A stretch of DNA of 64,000 bases from Impatiens glandulifera (GCF_907164915.1 NC_061865.1:57370587-57434586), one strand, 5' to 3'. Numbered from the stretch's first letter, positions 24,200-37,500 are shown. The notes: a model not told the origin generated them from the letters alone. A program made the numbers and translations.

Positions 24200-24699
24200 T
24201 TTAAAAATATCGTTTTTTAGATGGAGTGTTCTACATAGAGAGATTTGACAGATGATAAATATATGAAAAAATAGTACATTATGATTAGTCGTATGATTAG
24301 TCGTTGTAGTTGTAGAATGTTTTGCTAAGAGATGAATGTGTGACCAGGTCATAAGTGGTTATGTGATTACTGAGTTATAAGATAAGTTTTTCTGTTTTAG
24401 TAAGTTATTTCTCGTTGTTACATGATTAGTTATATAAAGTTCTTCATTTTCTTTTAATAAGGTATGACTATTTTATAATTTATAATTTACTAAAACTTTA
24501 TCTCACATTTGGTATCAGAGCTACCGAGAAAAGGAGAATGATCTAAAGCGATCGAGAAGAGCAATTTCATTCAAGAAACTCACTGAGCACTACAATCACT
24601 AGAGTAATCACTAGAGTATGCTCATGGAGAATTTTCTGCGATCGAAAGAGTTTGGATAATTGAAAAAGGAGTTCCAACAAGCAATGAAGTGAGGTTTAC
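24200..24699 (+). mobile_element. Plus-strand LTR-retrotransposon remnant with primer binding site
   Basis: TGGTATCAGAGC at 24510-24521 is the standard plant tRNA-iMet primer binding site. It follows sequence ending in CTCACA, as expected at the end of an LTR. The presumed LTR upstream (about 24200-24507) includes TATA-like and polyadenylation-like A/T sequence, but its start is not defined. The internal part after the PBS is cut off at 24700 by the minus-strand gypsy element. I see no gag or pol coding sequence for this older element. Confidence 0.5.
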
Positions 24700-25178
24700 T
24701 GATGTAGAGAGAAAGAAAGGAAAGTTCCTAAATAAAGATAACTCTAATTAAGAGGACCAAGAAGAATTGTATTATTTCATGATGCAACGAAAAAATAGGA
24801 ATACAAGAATTTTAAGGGTTTCGAGAAAAAGAAACAATAAGGGTCGAGAAAAGAATAATATTAGCGCCTAACAGTTCAAGAGTTTCGAGACGAAGAAGGA
24901 ATATCAGAAATATAGTTGAGAAATAAGACAAAATTTCACAAAATTATACATACCCTTAATTGGGGAGTGAGTTCGACTTATATATCGACCGAACCCACTA
25001 GAGAATTCGGTTACAAATGCTCAAGTTTGAGAGGGACGATTGGTTAAAGAACTAGATTCACAAAATGAGGTTAACAAAACAGAAATTTAAACATTCAAAT
25101 ATTCAACTATAAATGTCAATTGAATCTTGTTGGTCACGATTTTATCCCAGTCGTTCCATCAATCTTAGGATTATAGCA
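24700..25178 (-). repeat. 3' LTR of the gypsy element
   Basis: Aligns along its whole length with 28239-28711, with many substitutions and small gaps. In element orientation it starts TGCTATAATCC next to the purine tract. Confidence 0.75.
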
Positions 25179-26114
25179 TTATCTCCCCCTTTCAATTTTT
25201 CGTCTTCCTCCAAGAAGAGATCTTGGCCTAGTCTGTCTCTAGGTATTGTCTCTAGTATTAAATACTTATTGTTTAAGCATTTTCCCAAGTCTGGTCTTTT
25301 ATTTTTACCCCTCCAACTAATTAATATAGGTCTTTTCATCTTCCCACATGTCACAAAATCTCCTTCACCCGCAATGTTACCTTTCTTGTTAGTTCGTGCA
25401 AAGTTGAGGAATTTCCACAATGACAATAGGGATCCCTTGGAAGTTCTTCAATGTCTTTCATTGGTGTATATTGACATTGACTTTGAGTTCCCACATGTAG
25501 GTTACTTCCCCAATCCTCTTCAGCACTTGAAAGAGCCTAAATACTTGGGGGAGAGTTTGTGGAATAACTTTTGGACCGAGAGCTGCTTATATGACTATAA
25601 CTTCACCGATGTCCAATCTCTCACCTTTAAAGTGAACTATTTTCTCTTTCTGTCCTCCAACTACTTCATGGTTCAGGGCTTTTTTCAGTATGGCAGTAAA
25701 TGGTCGGGCTATGAAACTATTATTTGATAAACCTTCGATTGTATCTAGTCAATCCCAAAAGCCCTTTCAATTATTTTACTAATTGCGGAACCGGCCATGT
25801 ATTCATTGCCTCCAACTTTTCCTGGTCAATAGTCACTCCACTTTCATCCAATATATGGTATAGGTAGGAAAATTGTCTGCAGTCAAAACTACATTTTCTC
25901 TTGTTGAGATATAACATGTGTTGTTACAATGTTAGCAGGATTTGGTGTAATTGGAATAGGTGTTCATTCCAGTTCGGACTATACACCAGAATGTCATCGA
26001 AGATTACTAGCACGAACCTCCTTAAGAATGGCTTCAGGGTCACATTCATTAACTTTGGAAAGAGGATTGAGCGTTGGTTAAGCTCGAGGGCATCACCATA
26101 AATTCGTAGAGGCC

Positions 26115-26300
26115 CTAATGAGTTCGGAATGTTGTCTTGTGACAGTCACTTGGATGCATCCTTATTTGATGGAACCCAGACCGTAAATTCAACTTAGAGG
26201 AGACCCAAGACTCGTGCAACTCTTCCATTAACTCCTCGATGATGGAGATATGAAACATATAATTGATGCTACTGAGTTTATCCACTTGTAATTGACGCAC
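26115..26300 (-). pseudogene. gypsy reverse transcriptase fragment
   Basis: A minus-strand stretch encodes an RT palm fragment with [20 protein letters not shown] and HKTTFRTH, the Ty3/gypsy consensus around the first catalytic Asp region; the usual D of KLDLRSGYHQI is replaced by N. Later RT sequence continues at about 25990-25790 in broken frames. Confidence 0.8.
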
Positions 26301-26812
26301 AACCTACAAGACAAATCCTTCTTTCGGACTAGCACCACATGGGCAACAAAAGAGTTGTGGCTCTTTCTAATGACTCACATGTCCATCATATCATTGACTA
26401 ACTACTCAATTTCTGTCTTTTATAGGGGCAAGGTATTAGTATGAGCGTAGACACACAACTTTTGTATTTTTCTTTAGTGAGATTCAATGATCATGTTCTC
26501 TAGCTAGTGGTAGGTCTTTGGGTTGCTGAAACAGAGTGTTGAAGTTTTCGAGCAGCCGCTGTAGATTTTTAAGAACATCTTATGGTTCCATTGTGGTAAT
26601 TAACAAAAATTAACCTTAATGCTCACTCTTTATTTGAACCATGACAACAACACTTCTTTTATTTAATAGTTTCTCTAGTTGGTTGCCTCGTATTAGGTTG
26701 ATTTGTGTATGAGGTATGTATACCTTGTAAAATAATGGTTATCCCTTCTTTTCAAAAGAGATGATCAACTTTTTCAAAATACGAGGATGAAGGGTCTAAA
26801 ATAACCAGTCAC

Positions 26813-27067
26813 TCAATGCACATCATAATACCGTACCCCAATACCGTACCCTATCATGATAAGAACTTTCATATCTTTTTGGTAATCCTTACCCTCCATT
26901 GACCATTTTAGATCTTGGAAAATATTAGAGCAAAATATGTTAGAGTCGTCTACCACTCGTATTAACAACACATGAGTGGGCAGGGTATCATGACTTATAT
27001 TCTTCATAATCCTAATGTTTATAAAGTTATGGGTGTTTTCTGTATCAATTAGGATCATCGCCGACAA
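26813..27067 (-). pseudogene. gypsy aspartic protease fragment
   Basis: The fragment contains LIDTENTHNFIN, corresponding to the LIDSGSTHNFI active-site loop of gypsy proteases, with SGS altered to TEN, so an active enzyme is unlikely. Confidence 0.7.
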
Positions 27068-27145
27068 GTTTTCGATCTTGCCAAGATCTAGAATGTCTAA
27101 AAATTTTAGAATTGGTCAAAATATGCAAAGAAATGACAAGCTCTT

Positions 27146-28213
27146 TCACTGCACTGGGCTTCCTTGGAGGAGAATTATTAAGAACTGGATCTGAATGGCT
27201 TCTTGGAAATCTAGTAAGCCTTCTTGCTCATTAGTCGAGTCCATTAATAATTTTGATTTACACATGTGGTCATGTTCCCATTTCTCATCGCAGGTGTAAC
27301 AGATGTCTTTCCTCCTCTTTTCATCCATTACAATCAGATCTAATTGTTTCACGTGACCATGGTTTGCGTTGGAAGAAGACTCATAGAAGGGATTACCTTG
27401 AGATAGGTGGTCCGGTTGGTGTTTGACCATGTCGGTTTAACATTGACTGACTTGGGCAACAACAGTGGTTCAACGCTTTACAAGTGTTCGCTACTTAACA
27501 TGGACTTGTATGTCGTCTCTTGGACCTCAACCATCGACATGACCTCATTTAAGGACCCGGGAAACCCAAACCTAATTACATTTGCAATTTCCTCCCTCAA
27601 TTCGAATAGTTAGTCGTCTATAACATATTCCCCTATGCATAGTATACAAGTTTTGAGAAATTGTCATGTATTGGAGATTATATTTTTAAACTGAACTGAC
27701 ATATTTCAAGTGCATCAATGCCTCATGAGGTGCCATATATAGAAGGACCAAACTACAACAAGAGGCCCCTCTTGAACACGTCCCACATCATGACTAATTC
27801 TTTGTGGTTTCATTTCTAAAGGTATGATCCATACCACATTCTGACATCACCAATAAAGTGGATGGGCAATGTTAGTTTTAGTTACATCAGTAGTTTTGTC
27901 CACTCAACCAAGGGATATCGACTTTGGTGAGTCGGGTTGAAGGAACATACTATTGGTGCTGAAGTAAGAGTTTATCGCAGGGAAGACTTTGATGAGCAAC
28001 ATCATCAAATGTCTTAGGGCGGGGTTCTTGGACAATAAGAGACCAGCCTTCTATGATTCTCAATCTGTCTTCCATTACATTGAATTTTCGCTCCATATTG
28101 TTATTCAATTCTGCCTGTTTTGTTGTACTGATATTTGTAGGGAAATTGTCTTTTGGGTCCATCAATTGAGAGTTAAGGGCATCCATCCCAATTTGTTGTT
28201 GGGTTTCTATCAT
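27146..28213 (-). pseudogene. gypsy gag fragments with zinc knuckle
   Basis: Two broken frames cover gag. The distal one contains CYTCDEKWEHDHMC, the CX2CX4-type knuckle of this gypsy group (usual form CFRCDEKWSPGHRC). The proximal one holds an N-terminal gag piece ending near 27950. Frames are interrupted between them. Confidence 0.65.
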
Positions 28214-28238
28214 TACATAACCGTGTGGTTATGATACC

Positions 28239-28711
28239 TGAATGTTACGAGTTGAATTTGTAAATATGATTAAGGGTTTCTAATTCCAACGAATAAATAA
28301 GGATTTTGTTGCTTCAGGGTGCAACGAAAAAAATAGGAAAATAAGAATTCAAGGGTTTCGAGAAGAAGAAACAACATGAGATGAAAAGAGAATATTGTTA
28401 GCGCCTAATAGTCCAAGAGTTTCACGAAGAAAGAATATCAAACATATAGTTGAGAGATAAGTCAAACTTTCATAAAATCATTCATACCCTCAGCTGGTGA
28501 GTGAGTTCGACTTATATATCGACCGAACTCACTAAAGAATTCAGTTACAACTGCTCAAGTTTGAGGGGGAAGATTGGTTTTAAACCAAATTCACAAAATT
28601 AGGTTTACAAAATAGAAATTCAAACATTTAGATATCCAACTCTAACTGTCAATTGAACATTGCTGGGTGCGATTATATGCCAATTGTTCGATTAATCATG
28701 GGATTGTAGCA
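28239..28711 (-). repeat. 5' LTR of the gypsy element
   Basis: The partner of 24700-25178. It is followed, in element orientation, by the degenerate primer binding site at about 28238-28227. Confidence 0.75.
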
Positions 28712-30021
28712 ATTAGTCACAATGACTCTTTTATAGGAAAATATATTTTTGGATTTCGAGGAAGATAAAGTGGCAAAAGCAGAAATAACAAATCAAATGT
28801 TGAATGTTAGTATTACAACCTTACAATTTAGACAAATTGAGATTTTGTTGTATTGATTTCCAATACTGCTAACTAATTATCTACGTGACATTTATAAATA
28901 AATAAATAAGAAATTAATGTCACTAATTTAGTTAACAAATTTCAACAAATTAAAATTTTTGACTACTGATTCGTTGAAATTTGATAGGCAAAATTCGACG
29001 GCTAAATTAGTAATATTGATCTTTTATTTTTTTATTTATAGATATAATGTAAATAATAAGTTAATGACGTTTGAAATTATTAAATAAAAATTTATTTTTA
29101 TATAATTTTAACAATAAAAGCTCTAAATTATATAATTTAAAATCTCAATTAGTCTTTTATAAGAATCTCTATCATTCAACCATTTAAAATAATATAAAAA
29201 AGTCTTAAAAAGACTATATGACTACACAAGTAAACAAATAGTGAATAAATAACACGCCTAGCATCCAAGGCTAAATCAACCAAATTCTATAAACTATAAT
29301 TTGAACTCAATTTCACATTATAAAATGACCTTTTTTTTTAAGTCATAAAAGTCATATCAACGGAAGTATAACTGATTTTGAACGAATAAATGTTATTAAA
29401 TTATTAATGTATATATATCTAAAATATAATATTATTTTATCTAAATCAATTTTCAATTTGGGCCAATATTAGTGTAACTTTGGATTTTTCATTATAAGGA
29501 GTGGAAGAGGAAGGACAAAGGAAAAGAAAAAAAAGAAGATAATCTATTGATATGTAACATATTGGTATGAAAATAAAAATCCTAATTGGGATAGTTATAT
29601 TTGATAGAGTTTAAAATTTTGTTTGTAATCTCTATTTGTATGTTTGATTAATACTAATCAGGATTTTATGGTCGTTTCATTGTCATCTTTAATCATAACT
29701 AGAGTTTGTCTAATTTGGATTCTTGACCCACCAACTTTTGAGATTTTAATGAAATGATTTTAACTTTATGTAAATTTTTGAATATCTTATTATAGTTTAG
29801 GCTCAATTTGAACATTCATCCCTTTTGAAAAAAACAAAATACAAATAAAAAGTTCATTTTAGAACAAGATCGATATAACTGCAATTGTCATTCGGAGGTG
29901 AAACCCTAACATCACTTTTCCATCGAAGATTTGAAGAAGAAACGCATCCTCTCTCTCTCTCTACAAGAGAAAAGGTAGAGGACGTACGCCTTTCTGTCTG
30001 TATTCCTTCGCCGTTGCAAAC
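28712..30021. other. Intergenic DNA and DCP5 leader
   Basis: 28712-29840 is AT-rich and holds no recognised gene. From about 29870 the sequence becomes less AT-rich and contains a CTCTCTCTCTCTAC stretch typical of plant leaders, so the DCP5 5' UTR probably begins around 29880-29930. The plus-strand frame starting at 29885 is leader sequence, not a separate gene. Confidence 0.5.
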
Positions 30022-33000
30022 ATGGCGGTGGAAGGTTCTAGATCTAGTTCATCGGCCGATTCGTATATCGGCAGCTTGATTAGCTTGACCTCGAAGAGCG
30101 AAATGAGATACGAAGGTGTTTTGTACAATATCAACACTGACGAATCAAGTATAGGGCTCAGAAATGGTAACGTTTATTATCTTGTTATATAATTTGTTCG
30201 GTTTTATACCCTGGCTTCTGCAAAAGGCTTTCTAGTTGTTTTGTTTCAATTTTAGTTATTCCTCTAGGCGTTTGTTGAATGTAGATTTAAATAGATGGGA
30301 TATTTGTTGCACCGGTTGTTCTGTACAATTTGTATGCAGTCTGGGTTGTTGGGTATCAGCTTTTGAGCACCTGTTATACATTGTTTTAGATTAAGGCTCA
30401 GCTTAGTTGAACTTGTTTATTTTCTTCTGTTCATTGTTTAGCTTTACTGTTCTTGAAGGTTTCTTCATTAGTCATTAGCCAGTTTGTTATTCTTATGAAC
30501 AAAGTCTGATTCACCGACTTTTGAGGATTTTTTTTTATAAATTTCTTATGTGACTGGTCTAGAAAGTGTTTCCTTACTAAGAGTTTGAATTTTCTGTATA
30601 CAAAACTGATGGCTTCTTACATTATCATTTATTTGAAAAGTAATGTAAACTGGAGCAGAATTGAACTGGTTATGAGTCCATACTGCATCCACATTGAACT
30701 TGTTTTGAAATTTTGATAGAGATAGTGTATAAGATGTCTGGTTGTAGTATTTTAACATATTTTTGCTTGATCAATAGTATATTTACCAATATGTCAGTCT
30801 AGGTATCAGATTGTATTATAAGTATCACGTGCTTGTCTCATATGATAACTGTCATTTATTTTATCTGATGAGAGATATAATTGTGATGTCTACTTAAACT
30901 ATGGCAGTAAGATCATTTGGGACTGAAGGCCGGAAGAAGGATGGTCCTCAAGTTCCTTCTAGTGACAAAGTATACGATTACATATTGTTTCGTGGAAGTG
31001 ATATAAAGGTATTGTTATGAAACATTTATCTTTACTTGAAAGTTTCCGGCTTTCAAGTTGAAACTGTTTCATTTTTGTGTGTTTTTACTTTTGCATTTCC
31101 TTTTGTTACAGTATGTATATTACCATGTCCGCCATGGTTGTGGGGTGTCATGTTAGTTCTACCTCAATTCTCAAAAAATGTATATTATCATGTCCTGGGC
31201 CCCATTGTTATTGTTATGTGTGATGTCAGTGTCAGCCATACAGATTTCGGTACAACTAGGTCACCACATTCCATCCCAAAAAGTCCTAAGTAGTTATCTT
31301 ATAGCTAACACGCCTCTCTTATAAATTTATAAGGAAAAGCTCTTTGGATTTCCTATTTGGGACATGATAAGTGACCCATTACGCCCTAAAGGAGATATTA
31401 AGTTGGTACCCTTATAACCAATACCCTTTCCTTCTAAACTCAAGGGTGAAACCCTTAAGCTTTTTTATGTTAAATAAGATATGTTAGGATAGAGGTATGT
31501 ATCATTTGGAGACTGAAGGATTAGTGTCTATGTGATGAATAAAACCTAAGAAACACAATGATGGTGACAAACTCAGGAGTGATACCCTAAGAAACAAAAT
31601 GGTAGTGCCAATCAGCTCACTGTTTTTAGCTTGAATTTCTCTTGGAAAAATAGAAGGATGTGCGACTTTTAATTTCAACACATTCAATATTGATGCATAT
31701 TCTTTCTCTTAGATTTCTTTTTATAGTGTTAAATAATCATTCATATTCCTTCTTTAAGATTTGTATACATCTCCAGTGTATTTTGTTTATCAAATGATTT
31801 TGCATTTCTCTATTACTTATATTCCTTCAACTACATTAAAGTTGTTGGCTTGCATAGGAGTTTCTTAAAGATCATTGATGAATATCATCTTTGGGTATGT
31901 ATTATTTATCTCGAATAATGTACTGGGCAACTGGAGTGAAAGCTATATTTACTATTTTCCCCCATTTTTAGTCTGCCCAAAATGCTCTACTATATGACTT
32001 TGGTACCTAAGATTTGGGGCTTTACCATTCCTCATTAGTTAGATTCTTTTGTGTTTTTTGTATTCAAATATTGGAAAGATGGTATCTATAGATGCTTTTG
32101 TTGTCGTTTTGTGATCTTTGCATTACCTGTATTTTTTTTCAAGAAGCATCTTTATTTTCATTTTACAGGACTTACAAGTTAAAGCCTCCCCCACAGTGCA
32201 GCCTGCCCCACCACCCATAAACAATGACCCAGCAATTATTCAGGTAAATGGAAGGAAGATTGCAAGTGTTCCATTACTTTGATATTGAAATGTAAATCAA
32301 ATTAATGCAAGCCCTAAACCTTATCATTTATTTGATTTTTGGTGATGCAGTCACATTATCCTCGGCCTGCACCTATAACTTCAAGCTTGCCATCCACTGA
32401 TGCTGGATCTTTGGCTGACCTTAATCCTCATACTTCACAATTACCACATCCAGGGTCAAATTTTCAGAGTGGCTTGCCTTTGTATCAACCTGGTGGAAAC
32501 CTAGGATCATGGGGGCCTTCACCCCCTCCTCCAAATGCAAGTGGTAACGGATTAGCAATGCCAATGTATTGGCAAGGGTATTATGGTCCTCCTCCTCCCA
32601 ATGGGTTACCACATATGCACCAACAACCTTTGCTTCGTCCACCACAGGGGTTGTCAATGCCTCCTTTGATGCAGCAGCCATTGCAGTATCCTAGTTTTAA
32701 TCCCTCCTTACCAGCTGGAGCTTCTAATCTAACTGCTCCAAATTCCCTAGAATACCCTCCATCCCTTGTGCCTCCCATTACTGGCTCCTTTAATTTGGCA
32801 TCTACATCTCTACCACCTTCAGCTTTGCCATCAGCTTTACCTCAAGTTCCCTCTGTTACTTTATCTCCAGAAACATTCCCCAGTTCTATCCCAAATAAGA
32901 CTGTTAGTCCGCCAGTAACCCTAGGTGTGAATCTGCCTGTTGTTCCCCCATTGACAACATCGATTCAGGAATCAAATGGCATTTTACCGCCAATTTCTAG

Positions 33001-34830
33001 TAAGCCCATAGCAACTTCTAGTTCAGTGTTGCCCTATCAGTCTATTTCTCAATCTATATCCTCTATTGGAACGGGTAGCTCAAGTCAGCTAGAAACACCT
33101 TCTCTTATAACACCTGGCCAGTTGCTACAGTCTGGGCCTGTTGCAGTCTCTTCAGCTCAGTCTGTACAAACAGCTGACAAAGATGTGGAGGTAGTTCAAG
33201 TTTCATCATCATCATCATCAACTGAACAACCTGCTCTAGTTTCAGCAGAATCTCAACCTCCAATATTGCCATTACCTGAACAGCCTTCACCTGCAGGCCC
33301 AAAGGTATCTTCTTTGGTAAAAATTAACCATTCATTCAATAGGGAGTGGGTTGTATTTGTTCTGGTACAGACAGTGACAATCTAGTGCTGCTTAATGTTT
33401 TTTCTATAGTTGCATTTCAACTTTTGAAGAGTCACTTCTTTTTCAACTGTTTTGTTCTTCTGTGGTTTGAGCATGGTACCATGCAGAAGATAATTTTTTC
33501 GTATTTATTGATCTCAACCGAGCACATGTGGAAGAGTTTGGAATATACTGCTGATAAAGAATGTCTTCTTCCTTCAGTTCATTGGAGCTCCTCATTATAA
33601 CCGCAACAATCAAAGGGGTCGTGAAAGAGGCAGAGGACCTGGGGTAAGACAAACCATTATATAAGTTCCATGAGTCTTGTCTTTTTTTTTTAACTTTCAT
33701 ACTACTGGTTGAGATATAAGGTAATTTAGTCTGGGATATCAGCCTGGCAAGATAATGTTCACTACTTATCTCCTATCTGAAATTGAAGATGCTTTGCGTT
33801 TAGAATGATGAAAACAATGAGCCTATTTTGAAACTTGTATTTTGTCACAATCACGATCCTGAAAAGTCGTCAAAGATAAAATTTAAAGTAGTTTGTATTT
33901 TTTTTGTATAATCTTTTTTCTGGATGTTCATCCAGATTATAGTGCTTTTTATTGATTCATTTGACATGCAAATTATGTAGGTCATGATCCAAATTACAGT
34001 GTAATTTTTGTTTTGTTTGGTATTTTGATTTTTGTAGATCAGATTAATTTTTGGATAATGATCAAGATGATCATTGTGATTTGATAAACATAATTTATCC
34101 GAATAGCAAATATGTATAACAAAACAACCTAATGATGGGTTTTTGGTTTGCAGAGTTCATCACGTCCTGTTGCAAAGTTCACTGAGGATTTTGATTTTAT
34201 GGCAATGAATGAGAAATTCAACAAAGATGAAGTATGGGGTCATCTTGGGAAGCACAATAATGAAGGAGATAATCATGAGGATGACTATGAAGATGAACAA
34301 GATTCTGCTGCACTCAAGAAACTTGAAACCAAAGTGAGAATTTTCTGATGAATAATTTGTATATAAATACTTTTCTAACATAACACATGCATTTTTTTCC
34401 CTTTGATCTCTCTTTTAGCCTGTCTACAACAAGGATGACTTCTTTGATTCCCTTTCTTGCAATGCATTTGATCGTCAGTCAAATGTCGGAAGACCAAGAT
34501 TCTCCGAGCAAATGAAGCTCGATACTGAGGTAGGTTCATTCCGTTATTAAAATATATATAATGCTTCACTTATTTTTATTTACTTTTTATATTTAGACAT
34601 TTGGGGAATTATCACGACATCGGGGTGGGCATGGTGGCCGTGGTTATAACCGTGGTGGTGGTGGTGGTCGATTTCGAGGCGGTTATCATGGAAGGGGGGG
34701 AGGTTATGGTGGTGGTGGAGGTTATGGTGGCGGCGGCGGTGGTGGTGGCGGCGGCTACACTGGCATGGGTGGCGGAGGCTACACTGGCAGGGGTGGCCGA
34801 GGTAGGGGCATGCCTCACCATGGTGAATAA
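30022..34830 (+). CDS. DCP5: DECAPPING 5, LSM14/RAP55/Scd6-family P-body protein, 8 exons, 621 aa
   Basis: DCP5 promotes mRNA decapping, P-body assembly and translational repression with DCP1/DCP2. Exons: 30022-30166, 30908-31008, 32169-32243, 32351-33304, 33578-33643, 34154-34333, 34419-34529, 34597-34830; all GT-AG, frame intact to TAA. The N-terminal LSM14 domain (about residues 10-92) includes [29 protein letters not shown] and [11 protein letters not shown] long Pro/Ser/Gln-rich linker holds [27 protein letters not shown] and [12 protein letters not shown]. The FDF box ([22 protein letters not shown]) starts near residue 455. FFD ([11 protein letters not shown]) and TFG (TFGELSR) boxes follow, and a Gly-rich RGG-type tail ends the protein. 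Each block matches Arabidopsis DCP5 in order. Exons 3-5 have a decayed second copy at 45171-54350. Intron 2 (1.16 kb) contains the left breakpoint of that duplication. Confidence 0.96.
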
Positions 34831-35142
34831 GTGAATGTTTTGTGAGTTTGATTTGGTCAGAAATAAAATAAAGAAACTAGAGCTTGTAATGGTTTTAGGA
34901 TTTTATTCTGTTGTTTTCTTTTGTAGACATATTTTTCATCCTTTTAATTGGTTTCTCTGACCTGACTTGTATTTTTATGTACTCATAATTGATGTTTTTA
35001 GTTTAAGCTTGTGGATTGGAAACTCAAAATTGTGTTATGTTCATTCATTTGCTATAGTTATTTCCAATTGTTGTACCATTTCCATCGACCATATATATAG
35101 TCACAAGACAATTTGGAGCTTTAACTTCTTAAAAGTTGATAT

Positions 35143-35545
35143 TGGTTGACAACTTAGTTCTCCAAGATCCTACCCCCGGGTGACACAAGTAGATCGATGA
35201 TGATCATTTAGTTGACAACCTATATCTCCAAGATCCTATTCTCTCGCGTGGAGTCATTGTTACATAATTAGATCGATGATCATTCGGTTTACAACCTATA
35301 TCTCTAAGATCCTATCTCCGGGTGACACAAGTCTCTCGCGTGTAATCATCATTACATAATTAGATCGATGATGATCATTCGGTTGACAACCTATATCTCC
35401 AAGATCCTAGTCTCTCGCATGGAATCATCATTACATAATTAGATCGATGATCATTCGGTTGACAACCTATATCTCCAAGATCCTATCCCAGGTGACCCAA
35501 GTCTATGGCATGGAATCCATCATTACATTATTAGTTAATGTATTA
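35143..35545. repeat. Minisatellite, about 5 units of 68-95 bp
   Basis: The phrase GTTGACAACCTATATCTCC recurs with starts near 35143, 35211, 35287, 35382 and 35459. The units also share AAGATCCTA, TCATCATTACATAATTAG and AGATCGATGATCATTCGG. Long units carry an extra GGGTGACACAAGT block and short ones lack it, so long and short forms alternate. It lies about 310 bases past the DCP5 stop codon. The second copy of this region at 54350 has lost this part. Confidence 0.85.
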
Positions 35546-37500
35546 AAAAGATTAAACTGAGTCCACTTTTTTTTTTGGTATTAAACTTGAAAAATCATTA
35601 GGTTAGGTTAATATATACATATACATAGAAAGTTGAAGAGAGGAGAGGAGAGGAGTGGAGTGGAGAGAACATATAATTATGACAAGTGTGGGGAGGGAAT
35701 ACGGAAACGTCATGATAGCGTGGGATTGATATCATCATACACTTTCACAAGACATATGGCTTTTTAGGGTTGCTTTGTTTGGAGGTTTACTACTATCATA
35801 GCCCTTTTAACATAAATACTTCATTTCTTTATACCCTAAAAGGCATGCAAAACTTATAATGGAAATGGAATTCCACAGACATGTTTAGGAAACATCACTA
35901 TAACAAGTTTATGTGCCATTTCCCATATTTCTTCACATGATCATTTCATGTTGTTAATAAGCCCCTATATATTCTTAAAACATGATGATTTCTTATACTT
36001 TGGTATAAAACATGTCTATGGAAAATGGAAAATGAGTGACATGGGTGGGTAACTATACCATCAAACTGTTTTCTATTACATTTTTAAGAAAATGCTCATT
36101 GAAGAGAAATGATGATTAGAATTGAAAATAATTAGAGAAATTGGATCACAATTATTGATGAAAATATCTCCTTTGTTAACAATGATCTTTGTGATTGTGA
36201 TCAACTACACACATCATGCTCGATTGTTCTTATGTTATATATGTTTAGAGCTTATTATAGATCTATCTTGGACGTCGATTCGGTCATTCTAGATAAGGAA
36301 ATCGTGATATGGAGAACAAACAGTCAATGATGTAATTTTGTAGAAATATCTCGTCAATTTTTGGTGATACTCAATCCGTTTTTCTTCACATCTATTCAAA
36401 CTTTTTGTTTATTTTTAAAAATCTTCTTGAAAACTCTATTATTCTGCTCCGTGTTCATTTTTAGAAATCTTCTTAAAAACTCTATCGTTCCACTCCGTCC
36501 AAATCTCATAGATTAATAATCCGAACAAACATTTGTATAAGTTTAAAAAGAAGTTTTGCCTTTAATTATTCAGGTGATCTATTCTTTAATTTTTTGTCAT
36601 TTTCTCAAAAATTCTTATATCATCACATCTATACTAATACAATTGCTGTTAAGAAAATTAACAATAGCAAAATATGTAATTTAAACTTGCATATCCTTTT
36701 TACAAAATAGAAATCTAACAATATCAATCTTCATAAACATTTCAACAAATCTCTAATCAATTTAACATCAATTTTAAATGATGTACTAGGTGAAACACTA
36801 TTCTATAGTTAAAATAATTAAATGAAGACGGTATATCTAGAAAATAAAATAGCTAATCTTTAAGAGTTACATTGTTTTTGTTTGATGATTAATCCTTACA
36901 TGAATCTTCTCTTCTAGCTTAACGACAATAAGAGGTGAATAACCTTAGCCTCTTTGAGAGAGGTTCTGAGTTCGAGTTCGAGTGCATCTGGTTAAATATT
37001 TAAGTATCCATCCGATGTATGTTCTTAACCGTCTTTTGACCAATTTTTTTTTATATTTATATAAAGGAAATAGTAAACAAAATGTTATAAAGAAACTAAA
37101 AGTCAATACTTAAGAGTTTTTAATGAGAAACACAACATAAATCTAAAAACTAATGTCATGACTTATTTTTTAAAATAATTTTATGGGTTTAGTCCATCAT
37201 TATACTTACAGTCTTCACAAGTCACGTTCACTTACAAAAAGAAAGAAAGTAGAATGCAAATGTTCTTGGATCATGATCTTTATAAGCTAAAAAACAAGCA
37301 TGCATATCCTGAAATATAAAACATATGCATAATATGATCATGGGTGGATCTAAATACAGAAGTTGTCGGTGTTTGACAATGCATGCATGGTATGGATCAA
37401 TGGTTTGATAATATAATAATAGTTAAAAAAATAATATTATATATAATATATAGAGAGAGTCATCCCATTAAAGAAGAAACATGCAGAAAGGCAATGATCA

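Larger units (their letters stand above)
24700..28711 (-). mobile_element. Decayed Ty3/gypsy LTR retrotransposon
   Basis: Two direct repeats of 479 and 473 bp enclose about 3.06 kb. In element orientation (minus), the 5' LTR is 28711-28239, followed by GGTATCATAACC, a degenerate iMet primer binding site. Then come fragments of gag, aspartic protease (LIDTENTHNFIN), and reverse transcriptase ([16 protein letters not shown], then KRKCSFDCRQFSYL and TWPVPQLVK). A purine tract AAAGGGGGAGA ends just before the 3' LTR (25178-24700). RNase H and integrase are absent: RT is followed almost directly by a piece like the pol C-terminus. Stops and frameshifts are frequent and the LTRs differ at many sites, so this is an old, inactive, internally deleted copy. 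No matching 5-bp target duplication was seen. Confidence 0.8.

Noticed and set aside
25113..25727. 204-residue plus-strand frame
   Set aside because: It is the antisense of the decayed gypsy pol region; no similarity of its own.
29885..30079. Plus-strand 64-residue frame before DCP5
   Set aside because: It overlaps the DCP5 start in a different frame and looks like leader sequence with a CT-repeat.
34612..34821. Minus-strand Thr/Ala-rich reading frame
   Set aside because: It is the antisense of the Gly-rich RGG tail of DCP5; the codon pattern comes from GGT/GGC repeats.
36950..36990. tRNA gene or tRNA-derived SINE at GAGTTCGAGTTCGAG
   Set aside because: Only a B-box-like word is visible; there is no A-box, cloverleaf or poly-A end that I can support.
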